Source: a virus
IMG/VR virus record: IMGVR_UViG_3300034106_002653
Span: 1-29,044 of that record
DNA length: 29,044 bases
Strand: one strand, 5' to 3'
Shown: in pieces, positions 6,163-13,261 of the stretch
Numbering within the stretch: position 1 is the first letter of the stretch
How the letters are laid out: every line of letters begins with the position of its first letter
The notes under the pieces: model-generated
What the model saw: only the letters and a program-made list of their open reading frames with translations
Database searches by the model: none
Told to the model about the DNA's origin: nothing
Program-made: the position numbers and the translations under genes

Positions 6163-6515
6163 GACTAGAAGGATTCGTTGAGAAAGGTTGGGGGCATGAA
6201 TTTATATTTGCTACCAATGAAAAGTATTGTGGTAAGCTTTTAAAGTTTAACAAAGATGCTAAGTTTAGCATGCACTTTCATGCCGAGAAAGATGAATCGT
6301 GGTATATATTGAGTGGTAAATTTAAAATAGTTTTTATTGAAACAAAAGATGCCAGCATACATGACATTATACTTGAACAGGGTGCAACATGGCGCAATAG
6401 ACCTTTACAACCGCATCAGGTAATTTGTTTAGAAGAAGGTACAATCATTGAAGTAAGCACGCCTGATAGTGTTGAAGATAATTACCGAGTACTACCCGGA
6501 GATAGCCAAAAGTGA
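6159..6515 (+). CDS. Cupin-domain protein, sugar-phosphate isomerase-like
   Basis: A 118-residue single cupin. KFSMHFHAEKDESWYILSG is cupin motif 1 (metal-binding His-x-His and Glu), and WRNRPLQPHQVICLEEGTIIEVS is motif 2 with the third histidine. The overall pattern, starting with EKGWGHEFIFATNEKYCGKLL, resembles the cupin half of type II phosphomannose isomerases and related sugar cupins. It probably binds a metal and a sugar phosphate or nucleotide sugar. It is translationally coupled to the kinase upstream (ATGA) and to the HAD gene downstream, so a shared sugar pathway is likely. The reaction is not determined. Confidence 0.7.
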   Translation: MRLEGFVEKGWGHEFIFATNEKYCGKLLKFNKDAKFSMHFHAEKDESWYILSGKFKIVFIETKDASIHDIILEQGATWRNRPLQPHQVICLEEGTIIEVSTPDSVEDNYRVLPGDSQK

Positions 6516-7003
6516 AAAAATTATACTTAGACATGGATGGGGTAGTTGCTGATTTTGACAGGTACGCACTAGAGACATTAGGCGTTCCACCATCCAATGG
6601 CGTTTATCCTTTTGAGATTTGGAATCAATTGATTCAAAATCCTCGGTTATACAGAGACTTGCAAAAAACACCATATGCTGATATACTTGTTACCAAGTGT
6701 CAAAAGTTTGCCATAGACAACTATTATGAAATTATGTTCTTAACAGCAGTGCCAAAGGGCAATGATGTACATTGGGCATTCTATGACAAAGTACTTTGGG
6801 CACAAGCTTACTTCCCAAACATACCTGTACACTTTGGACCCTATAGTAAAGATAAGCATATACATTGCAACACGGGTGACATTCTAATAGACGATAGACA
6901 ATCAAATATTGTAGAATGGCAACAAGCAGGTGGCATTGCAATACATCATGTAGATATAACCACAACACTTAGTCAATTAAATGAATATTCAAACCGCCGT
7001 TGA
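6512..7003 (+). CDS. HAD-family 5'(3')-deoxyribonucleotidase-like phosphatase
   Basis: The 163-residue protein starts at GTG 6512, overlapping the preceding TGA (GTGA). LYLDMDGVVADF is HAD motif I, with nucleophile and acid/base aspartates. MFLTAVPKG gives motif II (Thr), and GDILIDDRQSNIVEWQ gives motif IV with its DD pair. This pattern is that of 5'(3')-deoxyribonucleotidases common in T4-like phages, which release Pi from dNMPs. Given the heptose-type neighbours, a sugar-phosphatase role (GmhB-like) is an alternative, but the DMDGV-ADF motif fits nucleotidases better. Either way it frees phosphate. Confidence 0.78.
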   Translation: MKKLYLDMDGVVADFDRYALETLGVPPSNGVYPFEIWNQLIQNPRLYRDLQKTPYADILVTKCQKFAIDNYYEIMFLTAVPKGNDVHWAFYDKVLWAQAYFPNIPVHFGPYSKDKHIHCNTGDILIDDRQSNIVEWQQAGGIAIHHVDITTTLSQLNEYSNRR

Positions 7004-7235
7004 TTTTCAAAAAGTAAGTGACCAACTACGCCGAGATTTGCGTAGTATTGGGTACAACCCTGACCTTAATAAAATGTTTCTGAATATTGAAAAAATGGTT
7101 AGTGAGTTGAGTAAAATAGAAGTTCTAGCCAGGCGAAACCCCAAATCAAACATGACCTTAGACAAGGTAAATGAAATCAACAAGGCTATTGACCATTTAG
7201 AAAAGCTCATATTAATGGCCAAGATCATGTCCTAA
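6981..7235 (+). CDS. Small helical protein, unknown
   Basis: An 84-residue protein overlapping the end of the HAD gene by 23 bases. It is rich in charged and aliphatic residues in heptad-like spacing (LNKMFLNIEKMVSELSKI and NEINKAIDHLEKLILM), so it is probably all-helical and may form a coiled coil. There is no signal peptide or membrane segment, and no family is recognised. It ends the operon just before the first early sigma70 promoter (7238). Confidence 0.6.
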   Translation: MNIQTAVDFQKVSDQLRRDLRSIGYNPDLNKMFLNIEKMVSELSKIEVLARRNPKSNMTLDKVNEINKAIDHLEKLILMAKIMS

Positions 7236-7237
7236 AT

Positions 7238-7266
7238 TTGACAATAAATCAATTTGGGCGTATACT
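7238..7266 (+). promoter_or_regulatory. Early sigma70-type promoter 1 (TTGACA-17-TATACT)
   Basis: -35 TTGACA (7238-7243), 17-base spacer, -10 TATACT (7261-7266). The -35 lies 61 bases before ATG 7299, the same distance as in promoter 2. The two promoter regions are near-copies over about 56 bases. Confidence 0.85.
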
Positions 7267-7298
7267 ACATGTATTGACAGTTAACTAACGGGGCAAAC

Positions 7299-7568
7299 AT
7301 GTACGCAATAATGACCGAGCAACAAAAGCGTGAAGTCCGCATGTATGGCTGTACTGAAGCCGAAATGCGTGAGGCAGTAGAGCAAAGTTTGACCTTTCGG
7401 TTCTCGGGCCCTGCTATGTACGCCGCTAGTCTTATGTCTGATTGTCAGGAACTGTTGTCCTCTGACAACGGCGGGTTCTACGATTTTATGGTCGTTGAGG
7501 ATGTCCGTCAAATGCTCAACCGTGCTAAGTGGATCCTTTTTGAATACTGCGACACAGTCCGCGGTTGA
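7299..7568 (+). CDS. Early-region small protein, unknown (89 residues)
   Basis: It is driven by a near-consensus sigma70 promoter. The ribosome site is weak (GGGGC about 7 bases upstream). The sequence is mixed alpha-helical and hydrophilic: MTEQQKREVRMYGCTEAEMREAVEQ, then GPAMYAASLMSDCQELLS, then a C-terminal helix with VRQMLNRAKWILFEYC. There are three cysteines and no recognised domain. Codon use is visibly more GC-rich than in the upstream sugar genes. Placement after an early promoter suggests a host-takeover or middle-gene function, which is inference. Confidence 0.65.
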   Translation: MYAIMTEQQKREVRMYGCTEAEMREAVEQSLTFRFSGPAMYAASLMSDCQELLSSDNGGFYDFMVVEDVRQMLNRAKWILFEYCDTVRG

Positions 7569-7593
7569 CAATAAATGGATTTGGGTATATAAT
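7565..7593 (+). promoter_or_regulatory. Early sigma70-type promoter 2 (consensus TTGACA-17-TATAAT)
   Basis: -35 TTGACA (7565-7570), 17-base spacer, -10 TATAAT (7588-7593): a perfect consensus match. It overlaps the stop of the preceding gene and precedes ATG 7626 by 61 bases from the -35. Confidence 0.92.
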
Positions 7594-7625
7594 ACATACA
7601 TAGACAGTTAGATAAAGGACTCAAA

Positions 7626-7892
7626 ATGTTTGTCGTTTTTCACACCGAATTCCCGCATCAGGATAAGCGTTATTTCAAGACCAAGGCAGGTGCCAAGCGT
7701 AGTGCAACCTGCAGTAATCGTAACGCAGGAAAGTTTGTTTACAACTTTGTTGAAGAATCCTGGTTCGAACTCAAGTATGGACCGGTTGGTACCAAGGTCG
7801 TCAAGAACCTGATGACTGGTCAGAATGTTGTGATCGCCGAGGATACGCCTTGGTGTTGCAACCCGGCTAGCGAAACTTACTGGAGCATGTAA
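7626..7892 (+). CDS. Early-region small protein, unknown (88 residues)
   Basis: It lies directly downstream of a perfect sigma70 promoter, with ribosome site AAGGA (7615-7619). The protein starts MFVVFHTEFPHQDKRYFKTK and is basic in its N-terminal half (AGAKRSATCSNRNAGK), so nucleic-acid contact is conceivable. The C-terminus contains a vicinal WCCNP motif. No family is recognised. Two bases separate its stop from the next gene, so the two are co-expressed. Codon use is GC-enriched, consistent with strong early expression. Confidence 0.65.
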   Translation: MFVVFHTEFPHQDKRYFKTKAGAKRSATCSNRNAGKFVYNFVEESWFELKYGPVGTKVVKNLMTGQNVVIAEDTPWCCNPASETYWSM

Positions 7893-7894
7893 TC

Positions 7895-8164
7895 ATGTCT
7901 AAAGAATTTACGATTAAATTTTACTCTGATCCTGGCCATGGCTGGGGTGCAGTAAAGCGCAAGGTTCTGTTTGACCTTGGCATCGCCGACAAGATTTCTC
8001 ATTTCAGTTATCAAAAGGGTGATACTGTATACCTTGAGGAAGATTGTGACCTTTCTACCTTGGTAACTACACTGGCTACCAAAGGCACTGTAATCAAGTA
8101 TGTTGAAAAGCATACCGATAATCGTAGCCCAATTCGCTCCTATGAGTGCTTTCGGGCAATCTAA
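7895..8164 (+). CDS. Early-region small protein, unknown (89 residues)
   Basis: It follows the 7626 gene after two bases. It starts MSKEFTIKFYSDPGHGWGAVK and is mostly alternating beta-like segments (FTIKFY, GDTVYLEEDCDLSTLV, TVIKYVEKH). The pattern 'SDPGHGWGAV' is striking and resembles small phage-encoded proteins of unknown function. No catalytic motif is evident. The end RSYECFRAI is immediately followed by the third early promoter. Confidence 0.65.
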   Translation: MSKEFTIKFYSDPGHGWGAVKRKVLFDLGIADKISHFSYQKGDTVYLEEDCDLSTLVTTLATKGTVIKYVEKHTDNRSPIRSYECFRAI

Positions 8165-8168
8165 GCAG

Positions 8169-8197
8169 TTGACGATAAATCCTAGTTGATATATACT
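8169..8197 (+). promoter_or_regulatory. Early sigma70-type promoter 3 (TTGACG-17-TATACT)
   Basis: -35 TTGACG (8169-8174), 17-base spacer, -10 TATACT (8192-8197). It shares the ATAAAT right after the -35 with promoters 1 and 2 and precedes the MoxR ATPase start by 62 bases from the -35. Confidence 0.85.
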
Positions 8198-8230
8198 TCA
8201 AACATCAAAACTTTTTTAACGGAGTAAACA

Positions 8231-9328
8231 ATGGCTCAAGTATCTGACAATCTCACTATCACTAGTGTTCAGGCCCGCAAGGCAATTCTCAAGGCATTCA
8301 ATGCCAATCGTCCTGTTTTCTTGTGGGGTCCTCCCGGCATCGGTAAGAGTGAGGTAGTTGCTGAAGTCGCCGAAGAACTCGGTGGCTTGGTAATTGATTT
8401 GCGTATGGCTCAAATGGAGCCTACTGATATTCGTGGTATCCCTTACTTTAACCGCGATAATGGTAAGATGGACTGGGCTCCCCCAGTTGATCTTCCCGAT
8501 GAGGAACTTGCTAGTCAGTATCCCATCGTTGTATTGTTCCTTGATGAAATGAACAGTGCCCCGCCCGCAGTACAGGCAGCGGGTTATCAACTTATTCTTA
8601 ACCGTCGTGTTGGCAAGTATAAGTTGCCCGACAATGTTCGTATTGTTGCGGCAGGTAACCGCGATAGTGACAAGGGTGTTACTTATCGCATGCCGATGCC
8701 CCTTGCTAACCGTTTCGTTCACATTGAAATGCGCCCCGATTTTGCTTCATGGCAAAACTGGGCTGTGAACAAGGGCATTCACAAGGATGTGGTTGGTTAC
8801 TTGTCCTTCGCAAAGCAGGACATTTATGACTTTGATAGCAAGTCTAGTAGCCGTGCATTCGCTACCCCCCGTAGTTGGGTTTTCGTTAGCGACCTGATCA
8901 AGGACGAGGATGTTGATAACGACACTTTGTTCAATCTGGTTGCAGGTGCTATCGGTGAAGGTCTTGCTGTTAAGTTTATGGCTCACCGCAAGATTGCAGG
9001 CAAGATGCCCGAGCCATCTGACATTCTCAGCGGTAAGGTCAAGGATCTCGCAGTCAAGGAAGTGTCCGCTATGTACTCACTGACCATTTCAATGTGCTAT
9101 GAATTGAAGGATGCACTTGACAACAAGCGAGTGGACAACAAAGAGTTCCACAAGATGGCAGACAACTTCTTTAACTACATCATGGCTAACTTTGAGACTG
9201 AGTTGGTTGTGATGGGTGCTAAGATCGCACTTAAGACTTACAAGCTTCCGATTGAACCTAGTCAGTTGAAGAATTTTGACGAGTTCCACAAGAAGTATGG
9301 TAAGTACATTGTTGAGGCAGGTAACTAA
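8231..9328 (+). CDS. MoxR-type AAA+ ATPase
   Basis: A 365-residue AAA+ ATPase. Walker A is GPPGIGKS (residues 33-40), Walker B FLDEMNSAP (D105/E106), sensor-1 AAGN (N143), and the arginine-finger region is MPLANRF (R161). The early PTDIRGIP segment and the LANRF motif fit the MoxR/RavA branch, whose members act as hexameric chaperones with VWA-domain partners. A VWA protein is encoded two genes downstream. The ribosome site is GGAG at 8221-8224. It would be transcribed from promoter 3 and end at the 9368-9393 terminator. A chaperone or remodelling role, perhaps in host takeover or virion assembly, is inferred. Confidence 0.9.
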   Translation: MAQVSDNLTITSVQARKAILKAFNANRPVFLWGPPGIGKSEVVAEVAEELGGLVIDLRMAQMEPTDIRGIPYFNRDNGKMDWAPPVDLPDEELASQYPIVVLFLDEMNSAPPAVQAAGYQLILNRRVGKYKLPDNVRIVAAGNRDSDKGVTYRMPMPLANRFVHIEMRPDFASWQNWAVNKGIHKDVVGYLSFAKQDIYDFDSKSSSRAFATPRSWVFVSDLIKDEDVDNDTLFNLVAGAIGEGLAVKFMAHRKIAGKMPEPSDILSGKVKDLAVKEVSAMYSLTISMCYELKDALDNKRVDNKEFHKMADNFFNYIMANFETELVVMGAKIALKTYKLPIEPSQLKNFDEFHKKYGKYIVEAGN

Positions 9329-9347
9329 GATTATCTGTTTACTCCCG

Positions 9348-9361
9348 GGGTAGCAATACCC
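9348..9361 (+). other. Small hairpin GGGTA-GCAA-TACCC after the MoxR gene
   Basis: A 5-bp stem closed by a GCAA (GNRA) tetraloop, just upstream of the terminator at 9368. It is probably part of the 3' end structure of the ATPase mRNA. Confidence 0.45.
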
Positions 9362-9367
9362 TCTTTG

Positions 9368-9393
9368 GGGTGGGGTAACACCCACCCTTTTTT
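9368..9393 (+). terminator. Rho-independent terminator after the MoxR ATPase
   Basis: GGGTGGG - GTAACA - CCCACCC followed by TTTTTT. The 7-bp GC-rich stem separates the ATPase from the acidic small gene. Confidence 0.85.
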
Positions 9394-9408
9394 AATTTAG
9401 GAAATTCT

Positions 9409-9660
9409 ATGACTGATAAGAAACTTCCAAACGGTTTGAAACTTGTTTTTGCACCGGGTGCGTTTGATAATTTTGAGGGCACCCAAGAAGAATTGGATAA
9501 CCTAATCAAAGAGATTGAAGATGGATTTGCTGACGGAAGTTTCCTTGAGAAGGCAACACCCGTTGATATTGAAGATGGTACATGGTCCGAAGAAGAAATT
9601 GAACAACTAGAAAATTTCATTGATCAAGTGGAAAACGGTGGCAACCGCAGTACACATTAA
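9409..9660 (+). CDS. Small highly acidic protein, unknown (83 residues)
   Basis: It sits between the MoxR ATPase and the VWA protein. The ribosome site is TAGGAA (9399-9404). After a short start (MTDKKLPNGLKLVFAPGAFDNFEG) it is strongly acidic (QEELDNLIKEIEDGFADG and GTWSEEEIEQLENFIDQVE), mostly helical, with no signal peptide. Its position suggests an adaptor for the ATPase/VWA pair, or a DNA-mimic-type inhibitor as acidic early phage proteins often are. Neither can be shown from sequence. Confidence 0.65.
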   Translation: MTDKKLPNGLKLVFAPGAFDNFEGTQEELDNLIKEIEDGFADGSFLEKATPVDIEDGTWSEEEIEQLENFIDQVENGGNRSTH

Positions 9661-9661
9661 T

Positions 9662-9690
9662 TTGACAAATATTCGGTTTTCCGCTAGAAT
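9662..9690 (+). promoter_or_regulatory. Early sigma70-type promoter 4 (TTGACA-17-TAGAAT)
   Basis: -35 TTGACA (9662-9667), 17-base spacer, -10 TAGAAT (9685-9690). It directly precedes the VWA gene, whose ribosome site is TAGGAG (9706-9711). Confidence 0.85.
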
Positions 9691-9717
9691 ATGTGTATTA
9701 TCTGATAGGAGTCCACA

Positions 9718-11001
9718 ATGAGTGATGTAATTGCCCCTGCTAAAAAGAAGCGTAAGAGTAGCAAAAAGTTTGAAAATCTGATCGGCCCCACTGATCCTAA
9801 AATTGATGCACAAGCCCGTGAGCGGCTGGTTACTGCCCGAATCGGTTTGTTGCTTCGGCACTCATTTTTCGGTAACCTTGCAACACGCCTTCAATTGACC
9901 AACGCCGATGAGTGGTGTGGTACAGCGGCTACTGACGGTCTGAAGTTTTATTACAATAGCCGTTTCATTATGATGCTCAAGCCCAAAGAGGTTGAGTTTC
10001 TTGTAGGTCATGAAGTGTTGCATGTGGTTTATGATCACATGGATCGCCGTGGTACACGTGATCCGCAAATCTGGAACATTGCCGATGACTATGCTGTTAA
10101 TGCTGACTTGAAGCGCCATAAGGTTGGCCAGTTCATTACTACTGTGCCTTGCTTGTATGAATCTAAGTATGATGGCAAGCCTGCTGAGGAAATCTATGAT
10201 GACCTCATGAAGAATGCGCAAAAGATTTCCATTGATGATTTGGTTGATCAAATGATTGACGACCATATGGACAATGAGAGTGACGACGGCGACGGTGAAG
10301 ATGAGAAGGACGGTAAGGGTAAGCGTCCCAAGATGAGTCCTGAGGAACGTGAACGTGTCCGTCAAGAGGTCAAGCAAGCAATTCTTAACGCCGCACAATC
10401 AGCCGAAGCAGGTAGTTTGCCCAAAGGTGTTGAACGCCTGATCAAGCAACATACTAATCCTGTCATGCCGTGGCGTGAACTGATTCAGACTAACTTGACC
10501 AGTGCTATCCGTACTGACTTTAGTTGGATGCGTCCTTCACGCCGTGGTTGGCATATGGATGCAGTCATGCCCGGTATGACCCCCGGTGAAGAAATTGATG
10601 TTACAGTAGCCATTGATATGTCAGGTTCTATTTCTAACAAGCAGGCTCAGGCTTTCTTGGGTGAGATTGCGGGCATGATGGAAGCGTTTGATGGTTACAA
10701 GGTTCATGTATTCTGTTTTGATACGGAAATCTATAATCCTGCTGACTTCACCAGTGAGAATATGGATACGATTGATGGCTATGAACCAATGGGTGGTGGT
10801 GGCACTGACTTTGATGCTATCTTCCGATATCTCAAGGAAAATGCAATTGAACCCAAGCGATTGATTGTGTTCACTGATGGATATCCTTGCGGTAGTTGGG
10901 GCGACCCTGACTATTGCGACACTACATGGATCATTCACGGAGACCCCGATCCTAATCCCCCGTTCGGGACGTTTGCCCTCTATGATGATAAAGTCAACTG
11001 A
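9718..11001 (+). CDS. Putative metallopeptidase plus VWA-like protein (DUF2201 type), MoxR partner
   Basis: A 427-residue two-domain protein. The N-terminal domain carries HEVLH (residues 98-102, an HExxH zinc motif) with the downstream DDYAVNADL helix typical of DUF2201 putative metallopeptidases. A charged linker (residues ~178-215, DDGDGEDEKDGKGKRPK) follows. The C-terminal VWA-like domain has a complete MIDAS: D300-M-S302-G-S304, T363 in GGGGTDFD, and D387 in VFTDG. Proteins of this type are paired with MoxR ATPases in bacteria, which matches the upstream ATPase. It is driven by its own early promoter. The zinc motif suggests peptidase activity, but the family is biochemically little known. 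Its 3' end overlaps the next gene by 20 bases. Confidence 0.87.
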   Translation: MSDVIAPAKKKRKSSKKFENLIGPTDPKIDAQARERLVTARIGLLLRHSFFGNLATRLQLTNADEWCGTAATDGLKFYYNSRFIMMLKPKEVEFLVGHEVLHVVYDHMDRRGTRDPQIWNIADDYAVNADLKRHKVGQFITTVPCLYESKYDGKPAEEIYDDLMKNAQKISIDDLVDQMIDDHMDNESDDGDGEDEKDGKGKRPKMSPEERERVRQEVKQAILNAAQSAEAGSLPKGVERLIKQHTNPVMPWRELIQTNLTSAIRTDFSWMRPSRRGWHMDAVMPGMTPGEEIDVTVAIDMSGSISNKQAQAFLGEIAGMMEAFDGYKVHVFCFDTEIYNPADFTSENMDTIDGYEPMGGGGTDFDAIFRYLKENAIEPKRLIVFTDGYPCGSWGDPDYCDTTWIIHGDPDPNPPFGTFALYDDKVN

Positions 11002-11236
11002 GGAAATTATCATCTATGAAAGCCCCGACGGGGGCAAGACGGTCTACGCTAAAAAACCTGGCGAGACCGTTCGCCATCTACATAGTGTAGATCCTGTATG
11101 GCAAAAAGAACAAGAGTTGCAAATACGCTGGGTAAATTTAAAAGAAGCCGTGTTCATGGCTGACAGTGATCCAACATTAAACGATGCTATAAGTAAAGTG
11201 GAGATGTTATATGCTCTCAAGAAAAAAGAATGTTAA
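10982..11236 (+). CDS. Small protein, unknown (84 residues)
   Basis: The first plausible start is the double ATG at 10982/10985, overlapping the end of the VWA gene; the open frame further upstream is only a shadow of that gene. The N-terminus reads MMIKSTEEIIIYESPDGGKTVY, with a short beta-hairpin-like segment (IIIYESPDGGKTVYAKKPGE), then a helical, mildly acidic C-terminus (DPTLNDAISKVEMLYAL). No domain is recognised. It overlaps the next gene by 26 bases, so both are part of one operon. Confidence 0.6.
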   Translation: MMIKSTEEIIIYESPDGGKTVYAKKPGETVRHLHSVDPVWQKEQELQIRWVNLKEAVFMADSDPTLNDAISKVEMLYALKKKEC

Positions 11237-11582
11237 ACATTATTTGGCAATGTGGGACATGCTGGGCCTTGAATGCATATTTGATGTGGGTCAGGCAAAA
11301 GCCGAAATTGAAAGATGGGAAAAGGAAGCGATATGGTCAAAATTAAAAGAACAATCACACCGTGAAAAACCAAATCCTATTCCTCTCAACATGATGATTT
11401 TGCGAGCCAAATTTAATAGCCAACGCAGTTATGAAATTTACGAATTCAACAGCACCATGACTGAGAATCAATTACGGAAAGAGTTTGCTAAAAATCCGCA
11501 ACCTCTTGTTGATTGGATTCGGGAAAACGGGCATAAAATTTATAGTGATTACGAAAAGACTAAAAGGAAAATGATTGTATGA
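11211..11582 (+). CDS. Hypothetical protein (123 residues)
   Basis: It starts at ATG 11211 inside the preceding gene and ends overlapping the next (ATGA). Content: a tryptophan-rich helical start (HYLAMWDMLGLECIFDVG, then IERWEKEAIWSKL), a central segment NPIPLNMMILRAKFNSQ, and a basic end (DYEKTKRKMIV). No signal, membrane span or catalytic motif is visible. It looks like one of the small conserved accessory genes of T4-like phages, but no family name can be given. Confidence 0.62.
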   Translation: MLSRKKNVKHYLAMWDMLGLECIFDVGQAKAEIERWEKEAIWSKLKEQSHREKPNPIPLNMMILRAKFNSQRSYEIYEFNSTMTENQLRKEFAKNPQPLVDWIRENGHKIYSDYEKTKRKMIV

Positions 11583-11992
11583 TGCTCATCGGTACAAGTT
11601 TTGGCGGGTGTCTTAAATCTATTCTTGCAGGCGAAGTGTCCGAGGAAGATGTTTTATTGATAATCACACGCACACGAGCCAAAGACCTTGAGGGTGTGTT
11701 AAAGGTAGCTGAAGGATACTACCGTGACGGTAATAATTATGTCAGCCACCCTTCTAATTATGTGTTCAGTAAAGATGTAAATTTAGAAGATGTTAAATCG
11801 CTTACAGCCAGACTTTACCTAGCCGGTAAAATTCATCAGCCTAGAAATTATGGGCACGATACTGGATTTATACACGGTGATATGTCTAGAATGGCATTGT
11901 GGATGGAAGTTAATCCTATTGGTTTGAATGATAATCCCGCTGTCATTGAAGCCTACGAAAAATATAAAGTATTAGATAGTCTTACTAAATGA
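11579..11992 (+). CDS. Hypothetical protein (137 residues)
   Basis: It is coupled to both neighbours by ATGA overlaps. It starts MMLIGTSFGGCLKSILAGEV, followed by SEEDVLLIITRTRAKD, YYRDGNNYVSHPSNY and a C-terminal segment with NPAVIEAYEKYKVLD. The compact alpha/beta appearance and the conserved-looking FGGCLKSIL and RTRAKDLEG stretches resemble small proteins widely shared among aquatic T4-like phages. The function is unknown. Confidence 0.65.
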   Translation: MMLIGTSFGGCLKSILAGEVSEEDVLLIITRTRAKDLEGVLKVAEGYYRDGNNYVSHPSNYVFSKDVNLEDVKSLTARLYLAGKIHQPRNYGHDTGFIHGDMSRMALWMEVNPIGLNDNPAVIEAYEKYKVLDSLTK

Positions 11993-12249
11993 TTGAATAT
12001 TCTATAGATGAAATTACTTGGTTTACTGAGCGGCAGTTAGACTATAAGCCGATCCATTTTATTATAGCCAATGCTGCTATATACGACACATCATTGGATG
12101 AAATCGTAGAATGGATATATAATAACCTCTCAGGTAGATTTACTATTTTGGATGGTAATGAATTTATAAGTTTGTCCAAATCTCAGTATTATAAATTTGC
12201 ATTTGAAGATCCGCAAGAAGCTACATACTTTACCTTGCGTTGGTCTTAA
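11989..12249 (+). CDS. Hypothetical protein (86 residues)
   Basis: It overlaps the preceding stop (ATGA at 11989) and ends this coupled set of genes. It is rich in aromatic residues (ITWFTERQLDYKPIHF, EWIYNN, SQYYKFAFEDPQEATYF) and mildly acidic. Without a signal peptide it should be cytosolic. The final DPQEATYFTLRW resembles a short beta-strand/helix end seen in small phage proteins with a ferredoxin-like fold, but this is only an impression. Function unknown. Confidence 0.62.
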   Translation: MIEYSIDEITWFTERQLDYKPIHFIIANAAIYDTSLDEIVEWIYNNLSGRFTILDGNEFISLSKSQYYKFAFEDPQEATYFTLRWS

Positions 12250-12275
12250 CTTTTTTTCTGCATCTATCTTCTAAC

Positions 12276-12283
12276 TGTAAATA
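12276..12283 (+). promoter_or_regulatory. Late-promoter-like motif TGTAAATA before the 12306 gene
   Basis: TGTAAATAC, the same variant as before pstS, lies 22 bases before ATG 12306; a good ribosome site AAGGAG (12292-12297) follows. It is the first clear start of a new transcription unit after the 10982-12249 operon. Confidence 0.45.
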
Positions 12284-12305
12284 CAAGCTATAAGGAGAAC
12301 ACAGT

Positions 12306-12965
12306 ATGAGTTTTACACGACACGTTGGGAAACACGGTGACCGCAAAGTAGCAGTTATTTTCCGTGAAGTTCCCGGAGAACCTCATATGTGCTTGGTTAC
12401 ATATACTGAAACATTGAACCAACATATTCACGACCCAATGATGAAGTGCATTGAAAGTGATATTGGTCAAAGTAGCGAGAATCTAGCCGACGCATTAAAT
12501 CGCACTTTCACAAAAGATGGTAGACCCATGTTACAGGTATTGCACATGGAAGGACAGCTTAAGAAGGTCAACACAGAATTGATTGTTATGACACCGCAAT
12601 CTAATACCAAGATCAAGCTCAACGAATTGAATAAGATTCTTGATGAGATGAAACAAGGTGAAGATGCTGTGAAGCGTTTGGCTGAAATGGATAAGTCTAT
12701 GGGCTTGCAGGATCCACAAGATGTTGTGCGCAGAATGCGTGGAAATCAAAACACTAATAATGTACCTTCTACCCAAGGATTAATGGGTGATATGGACTTG
12801 GCAAATAATTTGCGTCAACAGGCTGCTAAAATGGCTGCTGAGGCAAAAGGATTAATTGCTGAAAGTGAACGCCTCTTAAAAGAAGCTGCATCAATGGATC
12901 CTACTCCTGCTATTGAAACTAAAGTTACTAAAACTAGAAAGACAAAAACCAAAGTTAGTGCATAA
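12306..12965 (+). CDS. Conserved T4-like phage protein of unknown function, helical C-terminus (219 residues)
   Basis: It has an N-terminal globular domain (MSFTRHVGKHGDRKVAVIFREVP, HMCLVTYTETLNQHIHD, IGQSSENLADALNR) and a long helical region (KLNELNKILDEMKQGEDAVK, then LRQQAAKMAAEAKGLIAESE) that probably forms a coiled coil. The C-terminus is a short basic tail (KVTKTRKTKTKV). I recognise this arrangement as a protein shared by cyanophage-like T4 relatives, always without known function. The basic tail and coiled coil hint at oligomerisation and nucleic-acid contact, which is inference. It overlaps the next gene by one base (TAATG). Confidence 0.7.
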   Translation: MSFTRHVGKHGDRKVAVIFREVPGEPHMCLVTYTETLNQHIHDPMMKCIESDIGQSSENLADALNRTFTKDGRPMLQVLHMEGQLKKVNTELIVMTPQSNTKIKLNELNKILDEMKQGEDAVKRLAEMDKSMGLQDPQDVVRRMRGNQNTNNVPSTQGLMGDMDLANNLRQQAAKMAAEAKGLIAESERLLKEAASMDPTPAIETKVTKTRKTKTKVSA

Positions 12966-13261
12966 TGAGCCCAGAATTCGTATCTAAATGGGAACATATT
13001 CTTGAAGATATAGAGAAACAAAAAATACCAGTACAGTTTATCAAAAAAATAATTGTTAAATTAGAAGGTAAAAGACAAACAACAATTAATGTTGAAAAGT
13101 TTCTAAATCAAGGACTTGAACCCGATCAAATTGAAGAAGCAGTTGGACGCAGATTGCATGAATTAGATGAGGAAATTGTTAGCGTAGAATTTGTGCTAAA
13201 CGTTCAAAATATAGCAGACACAGTACAACCTGAGACAGACAAACTACTTAATAAACTATGA
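12965..13261 (+). CDS. Small helical protein, unknown (98 residues)
   Basis: It starts in the TAATG overlap with the 12306 gene and ends in an ATGA overlap with DHFR. It is mostly helical: SKWEHILEDIEKQKIPVQF, a basic middle (KLEGKRQTTINVEKFLNQ), then an acidic half (EPDQIEEAVGRRLHELDEE). No domain is recognised. The tight coupling to its upstream neighbour suggests that the two proteins work together. Confidence 0.62.
   Translation: MSPEFVSKWEHILEDIEKQKIPVQFIKKIIVKLEGKRQTTINVEKFLNQGLEPDQIEEAVGRRLHELDEEIVSVEFVLNVQNIADTVQPETDKLLNKL

Noticed and set aside
7630-7812. Overlapping 60-codon frame within the 7626 gene
   Set aside because: Same DNA as a gene with a perfect promoter and ribosome site; its composition looks like a shadow.
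10865-10981. N-terminal extension of the 10982 gene to 10865
   Set aside because: The region encodes the conserved VWA MIDAS part (VFTDG) in another frame, so the extension is a shadow.
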